Origin: Verrucomicrobiia bacterium
GTDB lineage: Bacteria; Verrucomicrobiota; Verrucomicrobiia; Verrucomicrobiales; DEV007
Reading direction: 5' to 3'
Assembly (NCBI GenBank): GCA_020439995.1
Contig: JAGROY010000079.1
Span: 1 to 63,550 of the forward strand
DNA length: 63,550 nucleotides
Part shown: positions 10,201 through 19,678 of the stretch, one piece after another
Layout of the letters: every line of letters starts with the position of its first letter
Position numbering within the stretch: the stretch's first letter is position 1
Position numbers and translations under genes: made by a program
The notes under the pieces: model-generated
Told to the model about the DNA's origin: nothing
Seen by the model: the letters and a program-made list of their open reading frames with translations, nothing else
The model's database searches: none

Positions 10201-13200
10201 TGCTGCAGCAAATCATACTGGGATTTCTGTGCAGATAGAAAATGGCCCCAGCCGTCACCGTGGCCCTGTGGGAATTGAATCTTGGCGTCGCTCTCATTGA
10301 TGAAACCGTCGAGGTTGACGTCTTTGATGATGTAGTTGGTGGCGTAGGCAGCTTCGCCCTGGCCTTTGACGAAGTTCCAGAACAGTCGGTTCTCGACTGG
10401 AAAGCCTTTGCCGTAGTCTGTCCCGCGCAGCAAGGCGAGTTCCTCGTGGAGCAGTGACGCCTCCTGATTCTGGAATGACCACACGGTCGGAGCAAGTTCT
10501 CCATAGGCGATGCTCGAGGTTCCGATCCCGATCGTAGGATCCTGTGCGTCGACGTAGGCCTCGTTCCCCAAGAGCATGTAGAGATCGGAGATGCGCGTAG
10601 CAGCGAGAAGGAGCGCCTGATAGATCGACTCGTTTCCAACAGGCGACGTCAAGTCGATGCTCAAATCTTTGGCGCGATTCAGCACCGTTTGATACAGCTC
10701 GATCAGTCCAACATTCTCGATAACATTCTTATCGGGATTGAGAGCCACTGGGCCGACGAAAGGCCCTCCCGCCTGCTGAATCATGCTGGCGTAAGTGGCC
10801 GGACTCTCATTGTTACGGAAATCGGAGAACCTCGCTTCATACGGATTAACGGCATCGAGCACGCGCTTGACCCAGCCGAGAACGAGCTGAGGAAGGAAAA
10901 CACTCGTCCCGTCTGCTTGAATCTGTGGGGAATTTCCAGCACCGGCCCATTCCCAGGGGAATGGATCGTTGATATCGGCTCCAAACACAGCTTCGCTAGT
11001 GTGCTTATAACGCGCGAAGAATAAATTGTCCCCGAGCAGGAGTGTAGGACTCCCCTGAAGCACCACTTCGTTTCTAGTCTCACCAGGAAGTTTCTTCCAG
11101 GGATTGGTTGGATCATCCGCCGGAAGGGGAGCGGACTTTCCATCGGCCGGACGATAATACCATTCGTAAGTTAGCTCATCGATATTTACCCCAAAATCAC
11201 CAGTGTGCTTGATGACGACTTTCTCGTCGAAAACGTTTGGCGAAAGCACAGTCTTGATCGCGCCGCGATAGCGCTTGTCTCCCTCCAGTTTCACAACATG
11301 GATGGTCACCGGGCTGAGGTCAGGGTTTGCCGGGTGGGCATTCTCAACAAGGGTCACATATCCTTCGAAAGATGCGGGATCCTCCTCAAGGAGGCCCTGA
11401 TTCGGCACCAAAGCGAGCCCTGGCCCAAAGAGGGCTCCGTGCTTGCGGTTGTTGGGATCAAGGTAAAGGGCGCCCTCTGCAGTTTCAAGGTCATCCGGGT
11501 CAACTGGTGTGGTATCCACCAGTCCTGCGAGGAAGTCGTCATCTCCCTGCGAGCCGTCGTTCAAGACGTTTTTCGGATCCCGGCTCAGCTTGTATAGCAC
11601 GTCTATCGCGTTGTCCCATGGTGTGCCAGAACCGAAGTCCATCTTGTCGCTATCACCGAGACTTAGCAGTTCTGCTTTCTCGCTTGGTGATAGAATATTC
11701 GGCTCAAGGACAAAGACGGGATCGGGCGATGCGGTCAAGTCAGTGTCGCCCGCAGTGCGACCTGATACAACCCCCTTGATGCCAAGCTTCTTGAGCTGGG
11801 GATCATAGAAAACGCGCCGTTGCAAAGATGCCGAGAGCTTGTTGAATCGCCATTCAAGCCCGTCGACATCGATGTGATCGCTGGCTGGCTGAATCTTTCC
11901 CTGGAGATCTGTGTTTTCACTAGGATCAAAATCGACCGTTACTTTGCTCAGCGGCCGCACCAGGCGAGCCGTAACGTTGCTACTGTCGGTCATGCTGGCC
12001 TGCATGCTTGGATTCCGAGAGTCGAACAAAATCTCACCTGCCGCCCAACCGATTACACCTGGAAGACCTGGCGCCTCGGGGTTATCAGCCTTACGGTATT
12101 CGCCTCCCGGATACATCAGGGTTTCTCCGATTTTCAGAATGGGCAGTTCGTCAGGCCACCGCGTGTTGTAACGAACCATGCCTGGCCTCTCCGCGACAGG
12201 GGGTGCACCGTTTGTTGTGGTCACATTCGGTAACCACTGCTGCTTGTCTCCGATATCAGCGCTGTCATTCCAGAATCCAGGTTGGAGCGGGTAGTAGAAA
12301 CCAGACAAGAGATGTGGATTGGACTGAGAATCAGTTGGGCCGGAAATGATCCAAGTAGTTCCCACGGTATCAATCCAGTATACCACTTGGTTCGGTGTTC
12401 CGTTTAGGTAGTAGGTGCCATCAATGGCCGTAGAATTGTCGGTTTGATCCGAATCGAGGTAATTGGCAATGCCGATGACATGATTGAGCGGATAAAGGGC
12501 CAACACTGGCTCGCCAACTTCGATCGGATATTCGAACTCATACTTTGCAGGGAGTTCAAACTTGATCTCGTAAGGCTGCATTCCACTCAATCCAGTTTCA
12601 GCATCGAAGTACTCCACCAATACAAGAGGATCCGAAGTAAAATCCTGAGGAGCCCCTGTGGTGACATTCAGATCTGTCCGAAGGGCGAAGGCCGCTGGCG
12701 CTTTCACTTCTTTTCCTGACAGCTCAAGGGCATCGAAAGTTGTCTCTTGATTCTCGTCCAATCGATGTTCATAGAGGCCATCAGCGATCAGAGCGTGTTC
12801 CTCGTTTGGGTTATACCCTTTGGCTGATCTGTCGGGTTGATTGTAGACTCGCACATTCGAGAATCGGGCTGGATCGTATATTAGCTGCTGAGTTCCATCT
12901 TCGAGTAGGCCTGCGGTTCCCGCACGGCTTGCCATCACGATCAACCCTGGATTGGAAGGTGGTGCGATCTGATCGCTTGGGTAATGGACGGGCTGATAAG
13001 GCCAGTTAATTGACGGTTCGTCGGCTGGTGGCCCCGCATCGGTTGAGTTCGTCAGGTTTTCGTACCAGACCACAAGTAGCTCATTTTCGTAACCGTCCGT
13101 CAGTTTCCACGGAGTCAACCTGCGGTTCACGGGAATGATGGGCCCTGTGATATTTAACCGATCATAGATGTCCGGATTGTGCAGCTGACCGTCGCCGTCA

Positions 13201-16200
13201 GTGGCTAACCAACCTGTCCCAAGACCAGCAGTATCAAACGCGCTAGCCAGGGGACTCCCGATCTCTGCCGTCTCACGCAGAACAGGATCCGGAATGATCC
13301 CTGCCCTCCTGCCAGTGGGCGATCCCTTGTAAGCGCCATGGAACATCTCTAACTCATCGAACGCTGTCACTGAGTTAGTCACTTCAGCAAAACGCCAATA
13401 AGCAACGGGACTGTCTGCCAAAACCCGATCGGGGTACTCTGCGGAGTTCGCCGACGCGTGAGCCGCTACTTGCTCGGGAGTAAGCGCCCTGTCATAGACA
13501 CTGAGTTCATCGATTGCACCATCCCAGAAATTCGAACTCTTCTGGGTGTCCAGCTCCATTCCGATATGAATCTGATCTTCTTGATCCACGTTCAGAGACT
13601 CGGTGTGAGTGCCCATTTGCTGCCCGTTGAGATAGAATCTCCAGTTGCCATTATCAATTACCCAGACTGCATGGTACGCAGAACCGTGAGGGGCAGCCGT
13701 TTTAAGCTCAGATCCGCTCGTGAAAACAGAAAAGGCGTCATCTCCGTAGCCGAACAGTGCGCGGTTGCCCCCGCTACTGGTGTTGATCGAGAAAATGTAT
13801 CCATCTTTAGCCATGCTGGTATCTGGCTTGACCCAGGCTTCGACCGTCATGGAGTTCTTCCCAGCCAATACATCCTCAAGATTCGCAATGGACACATAGT
13901 CTTCTTTCCCGTCAAAGGAAGTCGACCAGTTAGGCTCTTCCCAAGTGATTGCTTCTTCAGTAACCCGCGTCTCAACTACCCGCACCATCGCCAACTCTTT
14001 GGCAGAGTCTCCTGTGCTCGGAAAACTGGCAGGATCGACCGGATTCGATTGGCGAAAAACAAGAACCGACCTGCCTGCGAGATCGCTGAAGAATTGGCCA
14101 CCTTCAATCCGGCCAGCGCCAGGAATCTCTCGCGGTAAATCGCTCTCGGGCACTTCTCCGGGCGCTGCCTCGAAGTAATTCAGATTTTCGAAGTAGAAAT
14201 CATCCGTAAGTGAATTGTCCAGGGTCACCCCAGACGCTCCAGCAATATGGCGGTAATGGGCATATTTGTATGCTTGTGGCCAGCCATCCCCCAGCTTTGG
14301 GACAAGGCGCGCCACGACGCCGAGTTCCTGCTCAGCGTTCGCTGTGTCGACTATAATTCGATAAATTTGCTTGGTGCCTGTGCCCAGATGCGCAGCATCT
14401 TTTTCGACACGTCGTTCCTCATAACCGGGATCGTTCGAATCCAATGCCATGTCACCGGATTCATTGCTCGACTGAGGGATTTCGTCTCCGAAAAAGCCGC
14501 TCGCCATCTCGACAAATACAGGGGTGCGATCAGCGTCACCAGCTTTGAACTCGACAAGATACTTTCCGGGACGAAGCGGAAACAGCTTCCTGCTGACTGC
14601 GTCCCAGAGAACCGCGTTGGCCCCAGAGGTTCCAGGTGGAACAAAACTTACGATCGTAACTCGAGGCTCCAAATCCGTCTGGATATCCTCTGGAAGGTTC
14701 GATTTATTTATATGAGTACCAGAGTAGTCGACGATTCGCTCAGGATCTCCCGCTTCCGCGGAAGCTGAAAGGTTCAACAATTCCGGATCCAACGCTTCGC
14801 CAATAGGGACATCAAGTTTGAAGACGATTGTCCCATAATTCCATGTGACGAAGGTCGGAATCTCTAGGCTTTCGATCAAGAATCCAACATTATCACTGTT
14901 GCCTTCCTGTTCGGACAGCAAAGGGCTGCTTAAGGTTCCCTGCGACCTCAGAACGTGGCCACTTCCCGTCTGCCAGCCTTGGAGCGCAATTCCTTCCCCC
15001 GGCTGTTTCGGTGCTCCGACGAAAATATTAGCTCCGTAATCAAACCAGCGGCTCGCTACGTCTAATTCTCCGAGTCCATCGAATGGGGTTTCGAAATTCT
15101 GTGAGGGATCGCCACTTACGTGAATAAATGGAAACGGCCTCGCATCGTCATTCAGAATCGGCCCGAGAGAAACTTTAATCTGCTTCCTCCAGGTGAGTAC
15201 CAGCTCACTTGGCTCTGCGATGGAAAACGCATCAAGTGTTAGTTCACGCGCAGGGTCAAAACCAGGATCACTCGATAAAGCCGAACCTGAGCCAGCGTAT
15301 TTCTGCACAATGAACCTCTCGCCAGTGGCATCTTCGGGAAGTTGCAGTCCTTCATTTCCGATATCGACGGTGACTTCGCCATCTTCCAGAATCCAATTTC
15401 GGCCCCACTGGTATTCGCTACCGTTCTCGTCCTGGAACTCCCGCGCCACCCCCGTGATCAAGTCGGCCTCTGAAATAGGGCCGGCACTAAATTGCATGTT
15501 GCCCAGCGTCCGCAATTCTTCGTCCTGAAGGAGGATCTCCTCGTCTCCGTTCACGCCAGGGTCTGGGTCGGATTCCTGTTCTATCTTTGAAACGACATCG
15601 AGGGCGTGTTCGACCCTCCAGTTGAAGTTCACAACTGTGTCCTGCTCGATATCGAGAATGTATTCATTGGATGATCCGCTAACGACTGAGTCTTCGATAT
15701 CGAATCCGACGCAGGTGTAGCGCGTTCGCGGGTAGTTTGGCCAGAGTCCCGATGTAAGATAATCGTTCAGTGACCGCTCCGGTTTATCCGGATCAAACAG
15801 CGCTTCGTGTAAAAGTCGTGCCCCATTAGGAATGGGCGCTCCGCTCACATCTCGTTCTACGCTTGTTAGGATTCTATTGGGAACTCGGATCATAATCCGT
15901 TCCCCTCTAAAGACATCGACCGTCTCCGTCGCGCCCGCCGGTTCAACAAACGACCCCTGATAAGTATCCGCAGGAATGGCGCTTGGATCCCCTCCTGGCC
16001 ACCGCCTGTCGACAAGACCAGTGCCAAACTCGGAATTTACAGTCAGCCTCACCTGCTCGGCCAGTTGCACCGCTGCATTTGAACTAACATCCAAAGCCGT
16101 TAGAAAGGATGAGTAGTCACCATGCCCTACGACTGGTGTTGATGATTGGCGGTTGGCGGTTCCCAGTGTGAGCGATCCATCCTGGAACAATCCCGTCCAG

Positions 16201-17939
16201 TAGATCCTGTTGGCCCTCTTATCGTAGCGAATTTTCGGAGGAAGATAGCCACGTCTTGCAATGCGACCGTAGTCGGCGTCGCTGCGACTTACTGTTGGAA
16301 TAATGGGCACTTCGACATTAAAAAGATCTGTGGGAACGGTTACGCCTACGTAAGTCAAGTCGCTCGTCAGTTTGATGACATAAGGGAAGGGACGCCCACC
16401 AGGCTCCAAAATAGAGATGTCTCTATTGTGTACTGTGCTAGCACCTGTGGAGCGATAGAGACCGGGCAGATTTCCGTCGGCAACTCCAGCAACATAAATG
16501 TTTCCGAAGCCATCCGATGCGATACTGGTAGCCGAGCTTTGCACTGATGCGCCCGCAATAGTAGCCATCACTGGCACGTTGATTTGCCCCGTCGGTTCAA
16601 GATCGAATCGAAAGAAAAACGGAAAAGTTGCAGCCGAGTTAGTATCGATTCCGTTGTTCCCAGGCGGGGTCAAAGCAACGCCCTGGATCCGGTTGTCTAA
16701 ACCAGATCCACGCATCGACCCGCTCACGTAGCCACCATTGCTGGTCAAAACAAGATCACTGGCATAGGACTCTGCGTTCTCCGAACCTTCGTCCTGATCA
16801 AACATAAAACGGCTAATGTATCCATCTGCCGTTATCCTTGCGACCAGAAAACTTGCCTGGGAGACCTCCCGTGTATTGTCATCATCTGAGGTCTCATATA
16901 TAAAAGTATCCGCCCCGGATGTTGAGCCATCAATGGCTCTCCAAAGGTACATGAATGCCAATTTCTGATCAGCATCAGCCGTCCCTCCGGTGATCTGACC
17001 TGCTGCATAGGTAAACCCAGCAGAATCAATGGCTACTTTTGCAACCGTATTTCCATGGTCGGGGCTTATACCCGCTACGCCCCATGAAGAGGCCCAATTC
17101 CAAGTGAGATCAGCTCCAGCTGACGCCACGAATGCATAGTCATTTTCATTTCCATAGAGCCGCTGCAACCATTTCAGCTTAGGAGCGTCATGGAACCAAA
17201 TGACCTGACTATTGCCAGTACTCGCATAGCTACCACCGACGCTGATCTTTCCGTTTGAGCCAATTGCGATGGTCGAAATACGACTCTTTGTACTACCAGT
17301 TAAGTCAGCGTGATCGTTATGTGTATCATTGTCCCATTCAACATCGTTGTCCGGTCGGTTCGTCGCATATCGACCTTCGATATGATTCGAGGAGAGGTAT
17401 TCACCTTGCAGATCAAGTTTGAGGACAAATCCATGCCCGGCGAACGATAGGTTATTAGTGATAGCAGGCAGGGGAATCGTCTGGTTGCTTCCGAAAGGAT
17501 CCCAGACAATTTCTGAACTAGAGGGCGGTCGGAAGTAATGTCCCCCAACCGCGATAAAATCATCTGAAATGGCGATGCAGCGAAGAAAGCACTTGCTGTT
17601 CGCTCCGCCTCCAGGTTGAAGAATCTTCACCCATTCCCATGCACCTGATGACGACTGCTTTGCGAGGAAGGTTTGCTGCAAACCGCCAGCAGGGTCAGCT
17701 GGTATTGACATCCCTTCCGCAATTGCTGCGCCACTAAACGGGTGGTACTGACCGATCACGTAGAGGGCGCCGTCGGGAGCCACTGCTTGATCAACGATTT
17801 GCACTCCAAGTTCGCTAGGGGAATCGGTCAGGGTTTTCAAGAACGCGGTCTGAGCAAGAGACGCTGAAGTCCAAAGGCTGGCCAATGTAAGGCCAACGAT
17901 GATGCGAAAGATAGAGAATAGCATGCTAGATGTGCTCAT
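7269..17939 (-). CDS. Giant exported protein (3,556 aa) with propeller-like N-terminus, LamG domain and dockerin-like calcium loop
   Basis: Start taken at ATG 17939, which overlaps the upstream stop (ATGA 17936-17939) and is followed by a signal peptide (IIVGLTLASLWTSASLAQ). Residues ~30-560 have repeated motifs such as GALYVIGQ, GNIYVAGV and GYVSGSM, resembling SBBP-type beta-propeller repeats. A LamG domain lies at ~1340-1505 (SMTVEAWVKPD, GAIDELSVYDRAL). A DVNLDGFINESDA loop near 2540 has dockerin/EF-hand spacing. A conserved-looking VYGTPYEGLIGPGG segment lies near 2800, and ~2950-3200 is helical with long Glu/Gln-rich stretches. No enzyme motif and no membrane anchor were seen. From its size and operon it is probably a structural or binding component at the cell surface. 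One frame is intact over 10.7 kb, which argues for selection. Confidence 0.9.
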   Translation of the reverse strand: MSTSSMLFSIFRIIVGLTLASLWTSASLAQTAFLKTLTDSPSELGVQIVDQAVAPDGALYVIGQYHPFSGAAIAEGMSIPADPAGGLQQTFLAKQSSSGAWEWVKILQPGGGANSKCFLRCIAISDDFIAVGGHYFRPPSSSEIVWDPFGSNQTIPLPAITNNLSFAGHGFVLKLDLQGEYLSSNHIEGRYATNRPDNDVEWDNDTHNDHADLTGSTKSRISTIAIGSNGKISVGGSYASTGNSQVIWFHDAPKLKWLQRLYGNENDYAFVASAGADLTWNWASSWGVAGISPDHGNTVAKVAIDSAGFTYAAGQITGGTADADQKLAFMYLWRAIDGSTSGADTFIYETSDDDNTREVSQASFLVARITADGYISRFMFDQDEGSENAESYASDLVLTSNGGYVSGSMRGSGLDNRIQGVALTPPGNNGIDTNSAATFPFFFRFDLEPTGQINVPVMATIAGASVQSSATSIASDGFGNIYVAGVADGNLPGLYRSTGASTVHNRDISILEPGGRPFPYVIKLTSDLTYVGVTVPTDLFNVEVPIIPTVSRSDADYGRIARRGYLPPKIRYDKRANRIYWTGLFQDGSLTLGTANRQSSTPVVGHGDYSSFLTALDVSSNAAVQLAEQVRLTVNSEFGTGLVDRRWPGGDPSAIPADTYQGSFVEPAGATETVDVFRGERIMIRVPNRILTSVERDVSGAPIPNGARLLHEALFDPDKPERSLNDYLTSGLWPNYPRTRYTCVGFDIEDSVVSGSSNEYILDIEQDTVVNFNWRVEHALDVVSKIEQESDPDPGVNGDEEILLQDEELRTLGNMQFSAGPISEADLITGVAREFQDENGSEYQWGRNWILEDGEVTVDIGNEGLQLPEDATGERFIVQKYAGSGSALSSDPGFDPARELTLDAFSIAEPSELVLTWRKQIKVSLGPILNDDARPFPFIHVSGDPSQNFETPFDGLGELDVASRWFDYGANIFVGAPKQPGEGIALQGWQTGSGHVLRSQGTLSSPLLSEQEGNSDNVGFLIESLEIPTFVTWNYGTIVFKLDVPIGEALDPELLNLSASAEAGDPERIVDYSGTHINKSNLPEDIQTDLEPRVTIVSFVPPGTSGANAVLWDAVSRKLFPLRPGKYLVEFKAGDADRTPVFVEMASGFFGDEIPQSSNESGDMALDSNDPGYEERRVEKDAAHLGTGTKQIYRIIVDTANAEQELGVVARLVPKLGDGWPQAYKYAHYRHIAGASGVTLDNSLTDDFYFENLNYFEAAPGEVPESDLPREIPGAGRIEGGQFFSDLAGRSVLVFRQSNPVDPASFPSTGDSAKELAMVRVVETRVTEEAITWEEPNWSTSFDGKEDYVSIANLEDVLAGKNSMTVEAWVKPDTSMAKDGYIFSINTSSGGNRALFGYGDDAFSVFTSGSELKTAAPHGSAYHAVWVIDNGNWRFYLNGQQMGTHTESLNVDQEDQIHIGMELDTQKSSNFWDGAIDELSVYDRALTPEQVAAHASANSAEYPDRVLADSPVAYWRFAEVTNSVTAFDELEMFHGAYKGSPTGRRAGIIPDPVLRETAEIGSPLASAFDTAGLGTGWLATDGDGQLHNPDIYDRLNITGPIIPVNRRLTPWKLTDGYENELLVVWYENLTNSTDAGPPADEPSINWPYQPVHYPSDQIAPPSNPGLIVMASRAGTAGLLEDGTQQLIYDPARFSNVRVYNQPDRSAKGYNPNEEHALIADGLYEHRLDENQETTFDALELSGKEVKAPAAFALRTDLNVTTGAPQDFTSDPLVLVEYFDAETGLSGMQPYEIKFELPAKYEFEYPIEVGEPVLALYPLNHVIGIANYLDSDQTDNSTAIDGTYYLNGTPNQVVYWIDTVGTTWIISGPTDSQSNPHLLSGFYYPLQPGFWNDSADIGDKQQWLPNVTTTNGAPPVAERPGMVRYNTRWPDELPILKIGETLMYPGGEYRKADNPEAPGLPGVIGWAAGEILFDSRNPSMQASMTDSSNVTARLVRPLSKVTVDFDPSENTDLQGKIQPASDHIDVDGLEWRFNKLSASLQRRVFYDPQLKKLGIKGVVSGRTAGDTDLTASPDPVFVLEPNILSPSEKAELLSLGDSDKMDFGSGTPWDNAIDVLYKLSRDPKNVLNDGSQGDDDFLAGLVDTTPVDPDDLETAEGALYLDPNNRKHGALFGPGLALVPNQGLLEEDPASFEGYVTLVENAHPANPDLSPVTIHVVKLEGDKRYRGAIKTVLSPNVFDEKVVIKHTGDFGVNIDELTYEWYYRPADGKSAPLPADDPTNPWKKLPGETRNEVVLQGSPTLLLGDNLFFARYKHTSEAVFGADINDPFPWEWAGAGNSPQIQADGTSVFLPQLVLGWVKRVLDAVNPYEARFSDFRNNESPATYASMIQQAGGPFVGPVALNPDKNVIENVGLIELYQTVLNRAKDLSIDLTSPVGNESIYQALLLAATRISDLYMLLGNEAYVDAQDPTIGIGTSSIAYGELAPTVWSFQNQEASLLHEELALLRGTDYGKGFPVENRLFWNFVKGQGEAAYATNYIIKDVNLDGFINESDAKIQFPQGHGDGWGHFLSAQKSQYDLLQHPFFEWEARKELYNLLDIVIEVDFLDETKFVRTAAAKAKAGAEIVDLTYRERYIEDPDGQWQGYTDSDPARAWGVSGWATRAGQGALFDFYVGNALVPFDADDPDSAAGSGDAENLDNIDRGSIRELAELAAMHKKIQATIDEAGDGNNPLGLDQDAVVFDINPVNLDRQFSTPTTHYQQIAGRAGKAAANAIAAFDYANSLDRRLRQVEQLTDKLRIQADEQDRSFRNRLIQVYGTPYEGLIGPGGAYPEGYEGPDFLFPQYIDNNSPDDYNPDSASTYFDVFDAPTDDAYQIDAFQRFAFLVYGVPRNKGDGSYQLSEFFDEFTELSFGDTPEDSTNESGDDFYERFSNSEDINLLQDDDTVITLPFPNLATTNYGFRANENWGQRRSYGEIQQKLLQIVQAQLALNKSLDDYQSYVRDLHITVHGLQADRQGFAKELQVEHRAMLINSTIRVLETGVAIYSDVINGTREVAQATISAASEGIPLNVGFTNSTGSPAKGVVESAQIPLLTGLDTSVKVAKAAQLIGNAVSETATEVGAINAMAREYEGSVRSELLELVSDLNNDSTFRFAIAENLRQLDSRVQEFDTITSKGERLVQERTAANQRLASTVQENRYHDMTIRLERNQALQKYRESFDLLAKYVYLSAKAYDYETSLDTSHPASASGLIGDITRARTLGHWSGGKPQLGGGGLAEILAKLNENYDVLNGQLGFNNPQKETGRLSLRHELFRVRDGEKSDERWFKVLENHRVPDLWRITEFRRYCRPFAAEEAGAQPGLVIPFSTEINEGNNVFGWPLGGMDHAYDPSQFATKVRAVGAWFENYAETQLSQTPRIYLVPAGIDVMRIPDSPTLATRTWNVIDQKIPVPFQINDGNLNDPDWMAARDSVDGSFSEIRRFSRFRAYHDHGGEDFDEGELTWDSRLAGRSIWNTKWVLIIPGSTLHANADYGLDTFIGSASGDFGVSDIKLMLNTYSHSGN

Positions 17940-19678
17940 TGGTTCAGTTCCTCCACCGTGCTGATTCTTCTGAAGGCAAAGGCCCCGGCGACCCACATCT
18001 TCTGGTCAGGTTTGACAAGGCCCACGATCGATTCCCGGTAGTCGCCGGTGAGGACATCGACGCCGTAGCCAGCCGTCTTTTGTACCTCCTCGGATATCTC
18101 ATCGTGAAAGTTGAACTGCATTTCCCGTTTGATGCGGAAGCCGCTGCGATGATCGGGATGAAAGGCGTGGCGGTAGGGATTGCTACGGTGCCACTTGTCG
18201 AGCACGAGCGTGTTCGGCATGGTTTTAAGGGTCTTTCCCAGTCCCACCGCCCCAGTGAGATCGAGTTCGGTTTTGAACTCAGGCGTCTGGTTGGCAGTGG
18301 TCTGATCGAGAATAATGTTGGGATCGGCTACGTCTCGTGGCAGATCGTAGGAGACGGTCTCAATCCGTCGTCCAACAAGTTTCCCGCTGCGCCGCTCGAT
18401 GCCTTCGAAGAACGGGATCTTTTCATCACGGGTGACGAGCACGAACTTAGGATCGATCCCGTCAACAGTTTTAGTGCGCATCATGGTCACCGCTTTGAGG
18501 AGCCGAGCCTGCCCGCTTCCATCGACATGAACGATAACGCGCATCGAGGCTCCATACTTGGTGGGCTCAAGATTGTTCTCGGGATCGGGTTCGCGGATGC
18601 GTGCGACTTGGTTGATGCGTACTTCTCCAACCCAGAGGCCACTGTTACCTGACGCTGCGGTGAGGTCTTCGGCATCACCAATGAGGTCCGCCCTCGTAGC
18701 CCTGATGGGCAGCCAGACGCAAGTTCCGGTATCAGCGCTCGAGATCTTGTACAGCTGTTCGCGTTCCGCTTCCTCAGTGCTCCAGCCGCGGTCAACTCGA
18801 ATGGTAGCTGCACGGGAAGTTCTGGCTGGCAGGGCTTCAGGGAACGTGAAATCAACGAGCGCCGCGCTTTCGACCTCAGTTGGAGGATCGGCAGATGGAT
18901 CAAAGTCGACTTTAATCAACTCGAGACCATTCGGTTCACCGACCCGTTCGATTTTGTAGGATGCGGAGGCTTCGCTCAGATTGGAGATGAGCAATTCCTG
19001 ATTCACTATCCCGGTGCCATAGTCGATCGAATCGATTCCATCAATCGACACAGTAAGTGGCCGCTGATAGCGAGACTGCCCAGCCGAGTAAACCCAGTAA
19101 GCTTTTCCATTTTCCAATGCTTCACTGGCACTGACTCCCACCCATTGGTTGTTGTCACCCAATTTGAAAATGCGATTGGAAGGATGGGCAGACGCTGGAG
19201 CAAAGAATTCACCGAAAGTGGGTTCATCGCCAGTCTCGACACAGAAGCCGACTAGATTGAAGGAATCTGGAACCCATAAGTATTCGTGAAATCGTACGAC
19301 TCCAGTGACACTAAATGAAGGAATGCTGGCGGTTGCTTTTATCAGGTAGGCGCGATTTCCATGAATCCTGTCGAGGTTCCCTTGATCAGCCTCGTCATTG
19401 CTATACCACACTGACCAGCCATCAGCGTTAAAAGCCGCCTCTCCAGGATCCTCGATGAACTCCACGGGACCGTTGGAAGGAAAAAAGGCCGCGACTGTCT
19501 CGATGTCATAGCCAGAGAAGACATTCTCAGCTGAATCGTCGGGATCAACCTCCAGCCAGACGCAGTTCCAACCTTCCACTAGTTCAATTGTTTGTGTTCG
19601 CTCCAGTCCCGACGCGGCGACTTGTAGAGCCAACAAGGCAGACGTGATGGCACTGCCAACACGCAATAGGTGCTTCAT
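17936..19678 (-). CDS. Exported protein of unknown function, partner of the giant protein
   Basis: About 580 aa. The frame is open back to 19756, but ATG 19678 gives a normal signal peptide (MKHLLRVGSAITSALLAL...AASG); a GGGAG lies nine bases upstream of it. ATG 19684 is the alternative. The mature N-terminus begins with TQTIELVEGWNCVWLEVDP, followed by all-beta sequence with repeated phrases such as WVPDSFNLVGF and GNRAYLIKA. I recognise no named domain. The gene ends in an ATGA overlap with the giant gene, and its first ~95 bases lie inside the 3' end of the kinase gene. A recurrent partner role for the giant protein is plausible; comparison of neighbourhoods would test it. Confidence 0.85.
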   Translation of the reverse strand: MKHLLRVGSAITSALLALQVAASGLERTQTIELVEGWNCVWLEVDPDDSAENVFSGYDIETVAAFFPSNGPVEFIEDPGEAAFNADGWSVWYSNDEADQGNLDRIHGNRAYLIKATASIPSFSVTGVVRFHEYLWVPDSFNLVGFCVETGDEPTFGEFFAPASAHPSNRIFKLGDNNQWVGVSASEALENGKAYWVYSAGQSRYQRPLTVSIDGIDSIDYGTGIVNQELLISNLSEASASYKIERVGEPNGLELIKVDFDPSADPPTEVESAALVDFTFPEALPARTSRAATIRVDRGWSTEEAEREQLYKISSADTGTCVWLPIRATRADLIGDAEDLTAASGNSGLWVGEVRINQVARIREPDPENNLEPTKYGASMRVIVHVDGSGQARLLKAVTMMRTKTVDGIDPKFVLVTRDEKIPFFEGIERRSGKLVGRRIETVSYDLPRDVADPNIILDQTTANQTPEFKTELDLTGAVGLGKTLKTMPNTLVLDKWHRSNPYRHAFHPDHRSGFRIKREMQFNFHDEISEEVQKTAGYGVDVLTGDYRESIVGLVKPDQKMWVAGAFAFRRISTVEELNQ

